Made by a program: the position numbers and the translations under genes
DNA from: Adineta steineri
Taxonomy: Eukaryota; Rotifera; Eurotatoria; Adinetida; Adinetidae
Assembly (NCBI GenBank): GCA_905250115.1
Contig: CAJNOI010000020.1
Location: forward strand, 798,950 to 862,949
Reading direction: 5' to 3'
DNA: 64,000 nt
Notes under the pieces: model-generated
Told to the model about the DNA's origin: nothing
Databases searched by the model: none
What the model saw: only the letters and a program-made list of their open reading frames with translations
Shown here: positions 1 to 12,115 of the stretch, piece after piece
How the letters are laid out: every line of letters begins with the position of its first letter
Numbering within the stretch: position 1 is the first letter of the stretch

Positions 1-3000
1 ATATGGTGAATCAGTATCAGTTGATGTCGGTGCATCACTATCACTATCTGATGATGATTTTGAACTTTTTTGTTTTAAATCATCATTATTTTCATCGGAA
101 TCGGAATCAAAATCATGATTAAATATATCTCCATATGTACGACGACGTTGTTCAAATACACGTTGTGCTTCTTTAATTTCTTGTAATTGTTCAATATCAT
201 CTTCTCTTTGTTGATGATTATCATCTATATCTGATGTTGTTATTGAAACATTTGCTGCGTCAACAACTAGAAGAGCAGAATAAATTATAATAATTATTGT
301 CATTCGTTGACTTGTGAATCTCATGCACATGTTAATATATGAACCATCTCCATATTAGAAATAAATTAGTAAGTTTCTGTTTTATTTTTCTTCTTCTACA
401 TTTCCCCTTACTGCCAGTCAATTTAGACGGATCAAAATTGTGCATTGAAATGCGTCCATATTTTTTATGTGTTGTTGATGGAGAAGTTAGATTTTCCATT
501 GCGATTATTTTCATCATATCAGATATAGTTCGCGCTAGAGATTTTATTGTAATGAAAAAGTAAAAATATATTTTTCTTACCCACGCCAGCGACTGTTACA
601 TCTTGCATGGTTGAAAGTGCATCAGGAGATGGTTGTTGATAAGAACCAAGATCACTAAAGAAGAAAAAGAATTAGAATTTATATTATAGATAAGAAGATT
701 TACTAAGCAGTAGATTCTGGAAACATAGTTTCGTTAGCATCAGCAAAAAGAAGATTAATTTTTTGTCCTAAAGCAAAGTCTTCATTCATATTTACTAAAC
801 GTTTACTAAAATTTAAGCCATTTGGAAGCTAAAAAATAAAGATAAAAATTATAAGATATTGAATTAACTAAGTAATTCTAAAATTAAAAAGGTTAGTTCT
901 CTCAATAATAGTATATAATAGAAACACATGATTATCCGATACTGTGACGATTTTATTCCAATCACGAGAAAAGATAGTGAGAGAGAATCGGGTCTCCAAA
1001 GCAAAAGCAAAGCCCTCATATGTATATAACTCAAGAATCTCAATCATACACACATGAGTCAGTAATTCCTTGACTCATGGGATATCACGGTAAGTGCCGT
1101 GACAGATACCAACGGATTCTATCGACTAGTGAAAGTAGTGTTCTGCAATCCGGTCCGACCCGGAGCATGGGTTCGAGTACCCGGTTGACTTACCCCAGTC
1201 CAGTTTCGGGCGTAAAAAATAGAGCCGGTTCGAGTACAAAAACTTGCACTCGTGCAGGACTCTAGATGAAAGTATTAAAAAGTGCTTCAATCCTAGTGGC
1301 TGAAGTTTATCTGTTGGTCCAATCTTACAAGATTTAAAGAGTTTATTTACCTGATCATTTTTGGGTTCGGAAACTTTTCGTGCTTGTTCACCATTCTCGA
1401 AAAACACATTCAATAAAAGATGTTTATGATGTGTTGTAAAACTAAATCGTACACAAATGTTTTTCTAATTATTTTTTCAATAATATGTAACTTACTATCT
1501 ATCGACAATAACAATATCTAATCCATAATTTTTTTTAATATACATATCAAATTCTTCAATTAATTGATTTTTACGTAAATTAGTTTCAGTTTTTATATGA
1601 ATAATCATTTGTGCATGTGAAGGTTGAAATCGTTTGTATATATTAATATATTCTTGATGCATTTTTATTTCATCACATTTCTCAACTTCAACATCAAATA
1701 TTGAGCTTACAGGACGATGATCCGATGTCTTTACTTCAGCACGTCCATAATATAATTGTTTTGTACAAATATCAGGATTGATACTACGCCAAAGTATACG
1801 ATCTGTATATGATGGTGTACGTGCTTTTTCACTTGTATCATATTCATCGGAATTAACATCATATTTATATGTTGGAGGAAAATTAACTTGACCTTCAAGA
1901 AATTCTCGAAAGACCTGAAAAAGCAAAAAAATTAATGAATGTTTGTTTTATATAATTAAAATTAACCTACCCGTCCTTCAGTATGTTCTTTTTTTAATTG
2001 ATCATATTCAAGTAATTGTTTATAAGCATTCGCTTTAACGAATTGTTCAACTTGCATACGTGGAATTGTTAGACGATAATTAAAATCACCAAGAAAAAAT
2101 ATATGATCATGCCATAATGCTCGTGATGGTGGTTGAAACGAGAGTTTTTCCATAATAGATTTATAATCTTTATTACGTTCATTAAATTCATTTTGTCCTG
2201 CTGTAAAATGAGCACATATAAAACAAATTGATGTATTATATAAAACAAGACGAATAGCAACCTAAATTAAAATTCATACATCATAGAATTAGAAATAATA
2301 TATAGCCTTACACATCCTTTGTTGCCTATTTTACCACCCATTCCTGTTTTAACTGAATCAACAACAATATTTCTATATGATTAAAATTAAATATTACATA
2401 ATAAGATAAAAAAATGTTTTTTTTAAAACATACTTAACAAATGGTGCCAGATCACGTCGAATAAATATTGCCAAACAAACTCCAACAAGTTGATCATTAC
2501 CCAATAGAATATATTCATCATTTGGATAAGATTTTTTAAAATGTGCTTCAACATTATCAACCCAACGAGTTGCATTAACAGAACTAATGAAATAAAAATA
2601 TTTTTGATTTATTCAAAACCAATCAAACTTTTGTATACAGGACAGTATAAATAACTTTTCTGTACTTTTGATCAATACACCCTACGGAATGTTGACGTGC
2701 CTGTCTGATTTCTCAACTAAAATATTCTCTCGTCGGGAATATATCAATCAATTGTGTCGCATACTTACTCTCTATTTCTTATCAGATATCTATTGTAATC
2801 TTTCACGAGATTCAGCAATTTAAATCCATCTATAAATAGCTTACATTGAATATGATAGAAAAATTTTTTTTCATAAAGAGATGAAAGTGCAAGACTGCAA
2901 TTCTGCGTAATTTGCTATCTTATCAAAAATTCATGTACGTCTGTATTCTTATAAAATTCATAGCATACCTCTGCCAGACCATATTTGATGCTGTTAAATC

Positions 3001-6000
3001 GCATATTTCTTGAAATCCAATAGCTAATATATCAGGCATTTTTTTTGTATAACCATCAGCAACAAATCCTGAAAGAAACTATTTATTTAAATATCTGTTC
3101 TTTCTTCTTTTTTTTTGATAACATACCCATTGTTGGAATAGCATCCGGCATATCTTTTCGATCTTTAGCAGACATACTTTCTGGTCCATCCAATATCCAT
3201 GAATTAAGAATAGATGGATATGCATCTTCTAAAGCTGGATTTTTATCACCATTAATATTCCATGTACCAATAGATATGCGAATTTTTTCTTTTTTAATAA
3301 ATTGTTGCCGTATTCGATACATTTCACTTAATATAATACCATCCGCTAGAGAGATTAAAATAGAATTTTATTGATAAGAAATAAAATAGGAAATGTATTT
3401 TTACATATGACATATGGTGTTAGAAGAGCAGCAACAGAACGTTCATGTAGATATGAATCTTTTGCATAGGAATAAATTAATGTTTGCATTGATTGTTGTT
3501 TTTCATCATCACGTAAACTATTTTGTATAGCTCGACCAAGACTACGTTGAATATCTTTTGCCTAGAAAACAAAAAATCGGATTCTTAGTAATAAATATGT
3601 ATTGTTCCATTCTCATATGGTTAGTAGAAATCGATGCTCTATTCTGTTTATCCAATACATCCAGATATAGAAGAAATCGGCACTATTATATCACTGTAAA
3701 GTCATCATTCTAAATATTTGTCGGATGCATAAACTCGGTTATTTAATGTTTTGGGTCACAGGCACGCTTACTAAACTGGTTTGGTGAATCAAGAAAACAG
3801 TGAACTATTACTTGCGTCTATTTGCCAGAGGTGCGGAAGCTTCCAAAAAATCAAAAAGTGTCACTTCCGGGGAATTTTATTCGAAAAATTTCCCAAGCTA
3901 AATTCTGAAAACTTCCCCACATTTTTCTGATTTTCCCTGAAAAACGCAATTTTTCAAAAATTTCCCTCCCCGCGCGGGGTACACGAGGAAGATTCTGCAC
4001 CTGTGATCACAATTTTTTTATTTAAATAAAATCTGTTATTTACTTTGCTCCTTTGTCCGATTGCACCAGTACCAGTATAAATTCTACTAATATTATCTCC
4101 ATTATTAATCCACATATCTTTAATACGCTCAACTAAATTGTTATGATCAACTTGTTTTTTTAAACTTGCTAATTGCATTGTTAAAACAACCATTCCAAGT
4201 GTTAATTGCACATTATTTGTTCTATCAAGACAATCAATACAATTTATACGAAAAACGCCTTTTTGATGACTAATCATTTTTCCATCCATATAAGTAAATA
4301 TATTCTGTTGTTCTAATTCTTGTCCGATAGAATATTGACTATTTTGTATAAGTACTTTATCAACAAATCTTTCCGGTGTAAAACCTTTTAGTTGACGTGC
4401 TTGTTCATGATAATCAAACCAAATAAAATCATTTTCATTTAAATAATTAAGTAATTTTTTTTCTTTTTTTTGTTTCGATTGGTATGTTTTAACCAGTAAA
4501 TTAAATAATTGACGATATTCATCTCCAACACGTTTTTCATCATCACGTTGATCAACTAAATTTATAATTAATACACGACCATAATGACGATAAAGATGTT
4601 TAAAATGTCTATTAAAAGAATTATTTTTTTTCGGTTAAAATATTCGTTAAATATAACTTACTCGAAAAATGATTTAAAACTTAATGCTTCACTACGTGAT
4701 ATTGTAATACGATGAGCGCCAACCTAAATAGAACCATAGAAATATTTATTTGATAAGGAAAAATTGAAGATATACGATACTTGAAAACGTGGTTGATGCC
4801 AAAAAAGTGGAATTGAACCACGAACAATAATAAATGATGAATAATTATTTTGTCGAGGAAGAAAAACAATCTTAAAAAAAATATGTATTCTATTTATAGA
4901 ATCCTTATAATTCAATAATACTAATGTATGCCTTGGGCTAATCTAATATATATATATACTTTAATTAATCATATTTATGAAATTAAATAAAGTTAAATGA
5001 TTTATATCGGCATTTTTTTTTTAGAAAATTATCGAAAGAAAATGAAAATTTGATAATTGATTGATACAATACTTCATTCAAGTATTGAAAACGAAAGAAT
5101 GCTTGAAACCTTATGCGTACATATTTCATCGGGAATCGAAAGTAAACACTCAATAACTTCTGAAGAAGTATATAATTAAACCGAACTCTTCATGTAACAA
5201 AAGAATCAGTCTTATTATTTCTAGGTAATAACGTCTATAATTATCGTATACACCCTACTCAATCTCACTAATTGACAGGTTGGGTTAAATTCTTTTTTAT
5301 CTTTTCTCACCTGCTCTGTTTCAACAAAATTTGCCACGGCTCCATCATCATTAACACCTCGAACATTGAATCGTGTGCCAGCTCGTTCGCAACTTAATCT
5401 AAATAATATCATAAAAATAATCCATCTCTTAAAATTCATAATTAATCTACCTTGATATTAACCATAATTCAACATCTTCATTTGCATTTCTATGTGTTTC
5501 AATTCCACCACATAATACTTTCGGTATCCAATAACGAATGTCAATGTTATATTTAAGTAATGGTAAACATAAACCACGATTCCTAAATAAAAAAAAATTT
5601 TTGATTTTAAAAATTATAATTAAATAATAACAAACCAATAAAATCGGATATCAGAATCATGTCCTTGAATCATTCGTTGAGCACATAATGTTATATCATA
5701 TGGCTTATTAAAATAAGGTTTATTCGTATTTAATTCTGGTTTCATATATGTTGCATAATAAAAACAACGTCCTTGAAATAGTTTTCTAAATATTTCCATA
5801 GAAATAAAAAAATATACAAAACTAATTTAAAACTAATTTTTACTTTATTCCAGAAACATAAACTTCATCTTCTGGATTATCTCGCATAGAAATAGTTGCT
5901 ACTTGTGAAATACCTTTAAATAGAAAATATGAATATATAACTATAAATTTCTATTTTCATACGAAAAATATATGCATCAAATAATTGTCCAATAAATACT

Positions 6001-6923
6001 TCTTCAGTTGAAAATAATAAAAAAGGTCGAATAATACCAGCAGCTAAATAAACAAATATGTATGATTTTCGAATAAAATAATTAAAAAACATTTTATACG
6101 AACTATTAGCTGTAATACTATTTCCTGAACTGTTCAATACCAAAACACCAAGAAAAGCTTTTGCACGTAAAAGTAATGTCGGTGGAATATCTGATGAATC
6201 ATTTAAACCTTTGAAAATAAAATACATTAATTAGATTATTCTTTAAGTATGTTGTTATTTTGTATAAAGAAACAGGCATAATACTCAACGGCAAACACTT
6301 AAGTGTAGCACTCAACATAGCTAATTAAATAATACAATGATCTATTTTTGTTATATTGACTTATACAGATCATTATTTGTTCAATTAGAAGGCTTCAGAA
6401 CTCATATAATATTTAATGATGTTTGCAAATTATTAACCTGTCGATGTGTGCTTACAGGTTTTATTCAAATATAACTTCTCCTTGTACTATCTAGTATTTC
6501 TATGACATAGGAAATCAATCTTTTTTTCATTGTTTTCTCACCTGCTTGTTGATCAACATTCGATGGTGATCGTCCCGATGTCGATGAAATTGGTGCTGTA
6601 TCGGCTACTAATTTCATATCACTTAACTGACTTATTGTAAATGGTAATGTGTAGGAATCTGCACTATTTCTTTGTTGTTGTGCTTGATATCGAAAATAAA
6701 GTACATCTGAACGGCTCGGTGATGTTGAACTAGCTTGCTGCTGAAGTTGAATATAGAACGAGCCGTAGGTTTGTTGTGGAGCTGGCGTTTGGGAAACATC
6801 TGCAGGATTTAACGGTAAAATAGGTTCAGCTTTTCGATATAAAGCAACACTCCAATTGGAAACTGGTGCGGCCGGTGGGAGAGAAGTCCGATTTGGTTCC
6901 GTTGGTGCTGCATTAGGAAACAT
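1..6923 (-). CDS. SYNJ: synaptojanin (SAC + inositol 5-phosphatase), multi-exon, 3' end outside window
   Basis: Phosphoinositide phosphatase that strips PI(4,5)P2 during clathrin-mediated endocytosis and synaptic-vesicle uncoating. About 20 exons read leftwards from the ATG at 6923-6921 (exon 1 6542-6923). The SAC domain includes [19 protein letters not shown] (5311-5399), [11 protein letters not shown] (about 4800) and the catalytic Cx5R motif in [13 protein letters not shown] (about 4220). The 5-phosphatase domain follows: [10 protein letters not shown] (about 3250), DILAIGFQE (about 3000), [11 protein letters not shown] (about 2350), FLGDFNYRL (about 2085), PPTYKYD (about 1860) and SDHRPV (about 1720). 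All catalytic signatures look intact. An RRM-like segment follows (about 1640-1360), then a tail whose exons near 720-830, 583-654, 413-533 and 1-267 join in phase and are rich in Asp, Ser and Gln. The N-terminal exon (127 codons, Pro/Gln-rich) is divergent. The exon edge near 6100 is ambiguous (weak GTTCGT donor or 60-base read-through). Confidence 0.93.
1077..1290. repeat. GC-richer block inside a synaptojanin intron
   Basis: This stretch is clearly less AT-rich than its surroundings. It has the small palindrome CACGGTAAGTGCCGTG and two copies of GGTTCGAGTAC, one of them in the hairpin GGGTTCGAGTACCC. It lies between phase-consistent synaptojanin exons, so it is intronic. It may be a decayed mobile element. 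GGTTCGA also resembles the B box of tRNA-type promoters, but no tRNA fold or A box could be made out. Confidence 0.3.
3826..4005. mobile_element. short TIR element in a synaptojanin intron (hAT-like MITE, tentative)
   Basis: The left end CAGAGGTGCGGAAGCTTCC is matched in inverted orientation at the right end (reverse complement CACAGGTGCAGAATCTTCC), 15 of 19 positions. The interior has unusual C runs and the GC-rich CCCCGCGCGGGG. The element sits in the intron between the SAC catalytic exon and the next exon. No clean target-site duplication is visible. CAG-type ends suggest hAT; that class call is inference. Confidence 0.4.
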
Positions 6924-7237
6924 TTTGATCTATTTCCGTAGAAAAAAAAAATTAAATAATATATAGGAAAAAAAAAATAAACAGAACTTTTTATCGATTG
7001 GCTGGAATTTCAGCCAATGAAAAAATCTGAAAATAATTTAATAAAATAATAAAATAATAAATAAAAAAAATATTTCGAAAATTCTCTTAAAAATTTATTT
7101 TTCATTATATCTCTATAGAAATATCTAAAATAAATATCTATTGAAGTCACTAGAATCGCTATTTTTTCGTGATGCATCATCATACATCGAATTCATTATT
7201 TATATTTTTGTGTGATTATATTTACTATTAGATAGTC
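6924..7237. promoter_or_regulatory. divergent promoter interval, synaptojanin / NHL-propeller gene
   Basis: Only about 314 bases separate two oppositely directed start codons, so both promoters must lie here or inside the genes. The sequence is very AT-rich with A and T runs. No TATA or other motif can be assigned with confidence. Confidence 0.4.
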
Positions 7238-9586
7238 ATGTCGAATACAGTCACGGAAAATCAAAATACATCTTCAACTGAAGTATCAAAAGAACAAGTC
7301 AATTCTAATGATGATGGTCTTACAGAACGACAATTACAAAGTTCATTTCAACCACCAACAGTAATTTTTTTTCTTTCTTTGTTTTTTTCCTACGATCATT
7401 GTTTAAATTAGAATGTTGAACAAGTTGCCGATCAACTTCAATCATTAAATGTAGGATCAAAAGTAACCATGCGAGTATGTATATCAAAATAAAATTATAT
7501 AAATTTATTATTATTATTTTTATTAGTGTGATGCTCCAGCGTTTACACCATCATCTGAGGTAACAAAAACAACAGCAACATCAACATCAACAACGACAAC
7601 AACATCGACTGATTCCGAGACAACAATCAAAAAAGAATTAATTTATGATTTAAAAAAATATAAACATGATTATTTTATATCCGAACTTTCATGCAGTTTT
7701 GATCGTGAAAATGGCAAATTTGGTGCACCAACTGGCATATGTGCTTTACCAGATGATCGTTTATTAGTGGCAAATTTTGATCGAGATTCGGTTTTACTTA
7801 TTGATATTAAAGGAGTTGTTCATCATATTTTTAAAGATTTACCAACACCAAAAGCTGTTATTTTTAATGCAGCAGCATCAACAACACAAGCTGTTGTTGC
7901 AACAAGAAAAGAAGCAGTTATTTTAGATTTAACTACAAATAAAGTTCTTATCAGAAGTAAAAGTCGGGGATTTTATCCATGGAATATTCAATTTATTGAA
8001 GATCGCGGTGTTTACGCAGGTATGTGATTTATAGATAATCAATAATTTTTATTTTATTCAAATTCTAATCTTTTCAAATTGATCTGATACAACAATTTAC
8101 GGTTATTTTGTCCTTAAAGTTTGATTATCCTTTAGATATTAGTGAAAATCAATCATAAATAAAGGTCGGTTTATTTCTAATATATAGAGAAAAATAACAT
8201 TGGGCTCGTTGGGATTGTGTAGAATATTGAAATAAATATGATGGAACCGATTCGATTTTGCAGAAGCTTGACAATAGGTATCATATGACTTTGTTCGCCT
8301 CGCACAGAGAACTCTTAGCGCATGATTTTTTCAGATTCGTTAACGCCTATTTCAGTTAATGATTTTTAAGTCTATGACGTGAAAGGAGATGCCATATGGC
8401 TTGTCGCATCAAATGGCCAGTGGTATGGTTAATGATAAATCGATATAAACTCCTCCTACTTAGAACTAAATAAGATTGTTTGTGCCGAAAATCTTCTACA
8501 GAAAGCCCAAGATAAAAGATACTATATGAACATTACATTTGAATATCTAGATGGAATATGAGTTGAACGAGTACTGCAAGTTCAGAAGAATATTTTTATC
8601 CTATGAAAATCCTCAATTAAGAAACATGCTAGTAATACCTTGATTTTAAATCGAGCTTTACGTGACATGTGATTACTTTATACAAATTCTTAGACTTAAG
8701 TCTCTTCATCTCAGAACTGAATAGCTCCCACGACTATTATTAGAAAAAAATATTCTCGTAATACACCCTGCGTTAGATCTTTGTAACTTAAGAGATGTTT
8801 AGATAAATTTTTCTTGTTGAATAAAATGATAGTTTATTTATATAGAATGTCTTATCAGTAAGAAAACACCAGATACTTTTTTAAGGGTTTTTATTGACAG
8901 ATTAATAATAATGATAATAGAGTTTCTTATGATGGCCTAGAGATACTATATAATCATGATCAAATATATACCATATTATTGGTCTATAATCATAAGAGCT
9001 TATATGAAAATATATCAATATTTTTTTGTATATTTTTAAATCTGTATTTTATATTATTTTTGTTTTTTTGTATTTAGCATGTGATCCATCGGGTGAACGT
9101 ATTGTTTTTCTTGATGCTAATCTTGCTGAAATTGGTGTATGGTCATTTCATGATTCAACACAAGATCATTTACTTCAACAAACACCTCAACTTTATCAAA
9201 AAGTTTATCCTTATGCTGCATATTTCTTAGGCAATGATACATCATTTGTATTGACACATCGTCAAGATAAATGTCATCTTCATGAATATGATAATGCTAA
9301 TGCAACACCCAAATCAACATATAATATTCCTCAATCATTACAATCATATTCAATTTATGTTGATACAGCTAAAAAATGTTTAATACCAGATAAACTCAAT
9401 CATCGTTTAGTTTCAATTGATAAAGATTCAAATATTGAAGAATATAAATGTAAATCAATTCAAGAACCATATTCACTAACATTTTTATCAACTGGTACAT
9501 TATGTGTTACGGATTGGAATAAATCGCATGGTACAAGTGGTGGTATTTCAGTTATAAGTGAAGTTAATTTAAAACAAAAACAGTAA
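7238..9586 (+). CDS. NHL-like beta-propeller protein (395 aa)
   Basis: Four exons join in phase: 7238-7360, 7412-7474, 7527-8019 and 9078-9586, giving 395 residues and TAA. The first 100 or so residues are polar and low-complexity with a Thr/Ser run, so probably disordered. From about residue 100 the protein reads as a propeller. FGAPTGICALPDDRLLVANF is typical of an NHL blade, and later blades include DPSGERIVFLDANLAEIGVW and LIPDKLNHRLVSI. No RING, B-box, signal peptide or membrane helix is seen, so it is not a full TRIM-NHL protein. NHL propellers bind protein or RNA; the ligand here is unknown. The last intron (about 1,060 bases) is far longer than the others. An orphan propeller is as far as the sequence goes. 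Confidence 0.8.
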
Positions 9587-10439
9587 AAAAAAATCAGTGG
9601 GGGCAATGTTTTTTAAAATGAAGACATCTCTTTTTTTTCCTTTTTTCTTTTCTTTTCTTTATCTATTCATAGTATGTAGTCAATGGATTATATTTTAAGC
9701 AAAAAAAAAAAAAAACTCGAAAAAAATACTTGTATGAAATCTCATTGGCAGCATAAAACATGCGTTGATGTGACGATAGAAGTATATTTTTTTCACGCAT
9801 CTATTCATGTCTTTAGTCATTTTTCTTCTCGGTACTTCTTATTATTATTATTATTACTATTATTGTTGTTGTTGTTGTTGTTGTTCTAGTTGTTGTTATT
9901 TCATTTTTTTGTTATTTACGTCTTTTTTTTGACTTATATCATCAACGGAAAAAAAAGAATAAACAGAGAAAAAAAATCATGAATTGTGTTTCTTGATCGT
10001 TGACAAATGATTTATCAATATGTATTATTTTGAATTTATATATGTCAAAATCAATTCTGATCAGTAAATTAATATGAAACGTATGTTCTAAATAGAGAAC
10101 AACACCATTAAAGGTTATTGTACGAAAAAAAATAATCATAAAACTACTGCATAGAAATACCAACGTCATTCTTAACCTATGCAAATAAGAATACAATAAC
10201 AAAACAACGATTAAACTCTATATATTGTGAAATATAAATGATATTTATTTCCGATAAATGACATATAATAAAATGTCTAAGCACACTAGAAGACACACAT
10301 GCACACACAGATTCAAGCATTATAATCGGTATACTGTTCCTCTAACAAAAACCGAATAATCATTTTGTTTAATGAGTACAATAAGTTTTTAAGAAAGCCA
10401 TATCGTCTAGAAATAATCATACAAAAAGATTTATTTAAC
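9587..10439. other. intergenic, no gene seen
   Basis: This is the tail-to-tail gap between the NHL-propeller gene and SPARC. It holds T-rich and A-rich runs and one trinucleotide microsatellite. Short open frames here are low-complexity and unsupported. Confidence 0.6.
9838..9900. repeat. TTA/TTG trinucleotide microsatellite
   Basis: Runs of TTA pass into runs of TTG with one interruption. The tract is intergenic, downstream of the NHL-propeller gene. Confidence 0.9.
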
Positions 10440-12115
10440 TTATAAAAATATATATGCATATATTATTATACCTTTATCAAGACCAAGACATGTACCCCAT
10501 TCATCGGATGAAATTTTATTGTCATTATCAGTATCGCAATGATTTAAAAATGGTTGAATACAATGTTCAAGAACTTTAAGTGATCGAACAAAACGTGCTA
10601 ATTCTTCATTATTAACCGAACTTTTAAATAAATTAAAAGTATTATATTCATATGAATAAACTCCTTTTCTACTTACTTATCATGTGTTTGATCAAGTTCA
10701 CAAAATTCCCAAAGTACAGCATTACGCCACCATTTTTCTGTATTTGATAATTTCATTTTACGTGCTTCATCAACTAATACAGCATATTTAGTATCAAGAT
10801 CTTTACGAACATACTAAAATAAAAGATGTAAAATTATAAACAATCAATTTTTTATAACAAACCAATGTATCAAGAATTTCACCAAGCCATGTATTCATTC
10901 GTTTAGGAAAAACTTCCAATTCAAAATCAGTACAAATACCAATATCTATAAAGAAGCGAATAGAAAATAGAAAAGAAATCATTTCTTTTTTTCCTACTTT
11001 GACATCGACCAAAATAATCAATAGTATCTGTTACAGCTTCTTTTCTTGTACAACGTTCATCATTTTTTCGACACCAACATTGCATTTGAAAAAATTCACA
11101 ATCAGATGTATATGTATGATTAGCTTTTGTGCAAACCTTAATAAACAAATAAATAGAATTTTATTCATTTTTTTCCGTTATGTTTTACCATTAAACGTTC
11201 ATCTTTTGGATCTTCACATTGTGTAACACAAGCACATTCAGCATCACCATCTTTATTTAAAACACACATTTCACCTTCACGGCATTTTGTACTTGAACAT
11301 CGATCTATTTAGATTCTGTAAATGTGTTTTTTTCATATAATTGTTAAAGAAAAGTATACCTTGAAAATCATTTAAAAGTTTATCATTATCATTTTGTAAT
11401 ACTTCAACTTTAGTTTCAGTTTCTGCCTAAAAGAAATTATAATTAGAAAAAGACATTAACCAGAATAATGGAATGTTCCTTGACATATCAGTTTTTCTTT
11501 TGTCTTTTATACTTAATGAAATATTATGTTCATCTTATTGCTTTCGAGATGATGTAACAAGACATTGAGTAGTATATGTTTTATTCGACAGCTGAATATA
11601 AACAATAATTATCTCAGAAGAGAATTCTTCTACTCAAAATCTCGTTTTTTTTTGAAGAAATTATCACAAAGAATTCCCATGTTGATGGATTATACTTATC
11701 CATATTTATTTATTTAACATTTAAGCTCGAAAAAGTCATTGGACGTAGTTTTCTTTTGGTACATATCATCATACTGGAGTATTTTATATCTTGACAATGC
11801 AACCTAGTTTTAGACATGTATATATGTCTGGATGCTGTTGGCACATGATTAGTGTTGTTTCTATCGAGGGCAAAGATATTTATCATCTAATTATAAACCC
11901 CGACATATTCAAATAGCCTAAGTCTGTCAGAATTGAATGGATGGGATATATAGATAACCAGATCACCTACATATCTGTATTCTATTATGAAAATAATACT
12001 ATACAATGTATTATAGTGAACTGAGAATTTTCATTATTTTACTTACTCGAATACTAATCAATTGATAATATGAAAGAATAGTTACTAAAATTAGAATATA
12101 CGATTTCGATGCCAT
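10440..12115 (-). CDS. SPARC: SPARC / osteonectin-like secreted calcium-binding matricellular protein
   Basis: SPARC proteins are secreted, bind collagen and calcium, and modulate basement membrane. Exon 1 (12047-12115) encodes MASKSYILILVTILSYYQL, a signal peptide, and is followed by a 620-base intron. Exon 2 (11360-11426) gives a short acidic stretch. The next exons carry a follistatin-like Cys module (DRCSSTKCREGEMC, then CACVTQCEDP, then TYTSDCEFFQMQCWC and YFGRC). The extracellular calcium-binding domain follows, with WLGEILDTL, WWRNAVLWEFCELDQTHD and the canonical EF loop DTDNDNKISSDE in HCDTDNDNKISSDEWGTCLG. The acidic N-terminal region is shorter than in vertebrates. The end is taken at TAA 10442-10440; a donor-like site after GLDK (GTATAA) leaves a further 3' exon possible. 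Confidence 0.92.

Noticed and set aside
1-330. A separate secreted acidic protein starting [21 protein letters not shown] on the minus strand
   Set aside because: TTATTCTGCTCTTCTAG is an excellent splice acceptor just inside it, and the downstream part joins in phase to the preceding synaptojanin tail exon (donor GTAAGG near 412). The apparent signal peptide is intron sequence.
339-563. Plus-strand 74-codon frame with a hydrophobic N terminus
   Set aside because: It is antisense to a phase-consistent synaptojanin exon and has no other support.
1165-1190. tRNA gene suggested by GGGTTCGAGTACCC
   Set aside because: No acceptor stem, D arm or anticodon arm can be folded around it.
9683-9889. 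Plus-strand frame ending in a poly-Leu run
   Set aside because: The Leu run is a translated TTA/TTG microsatellite.
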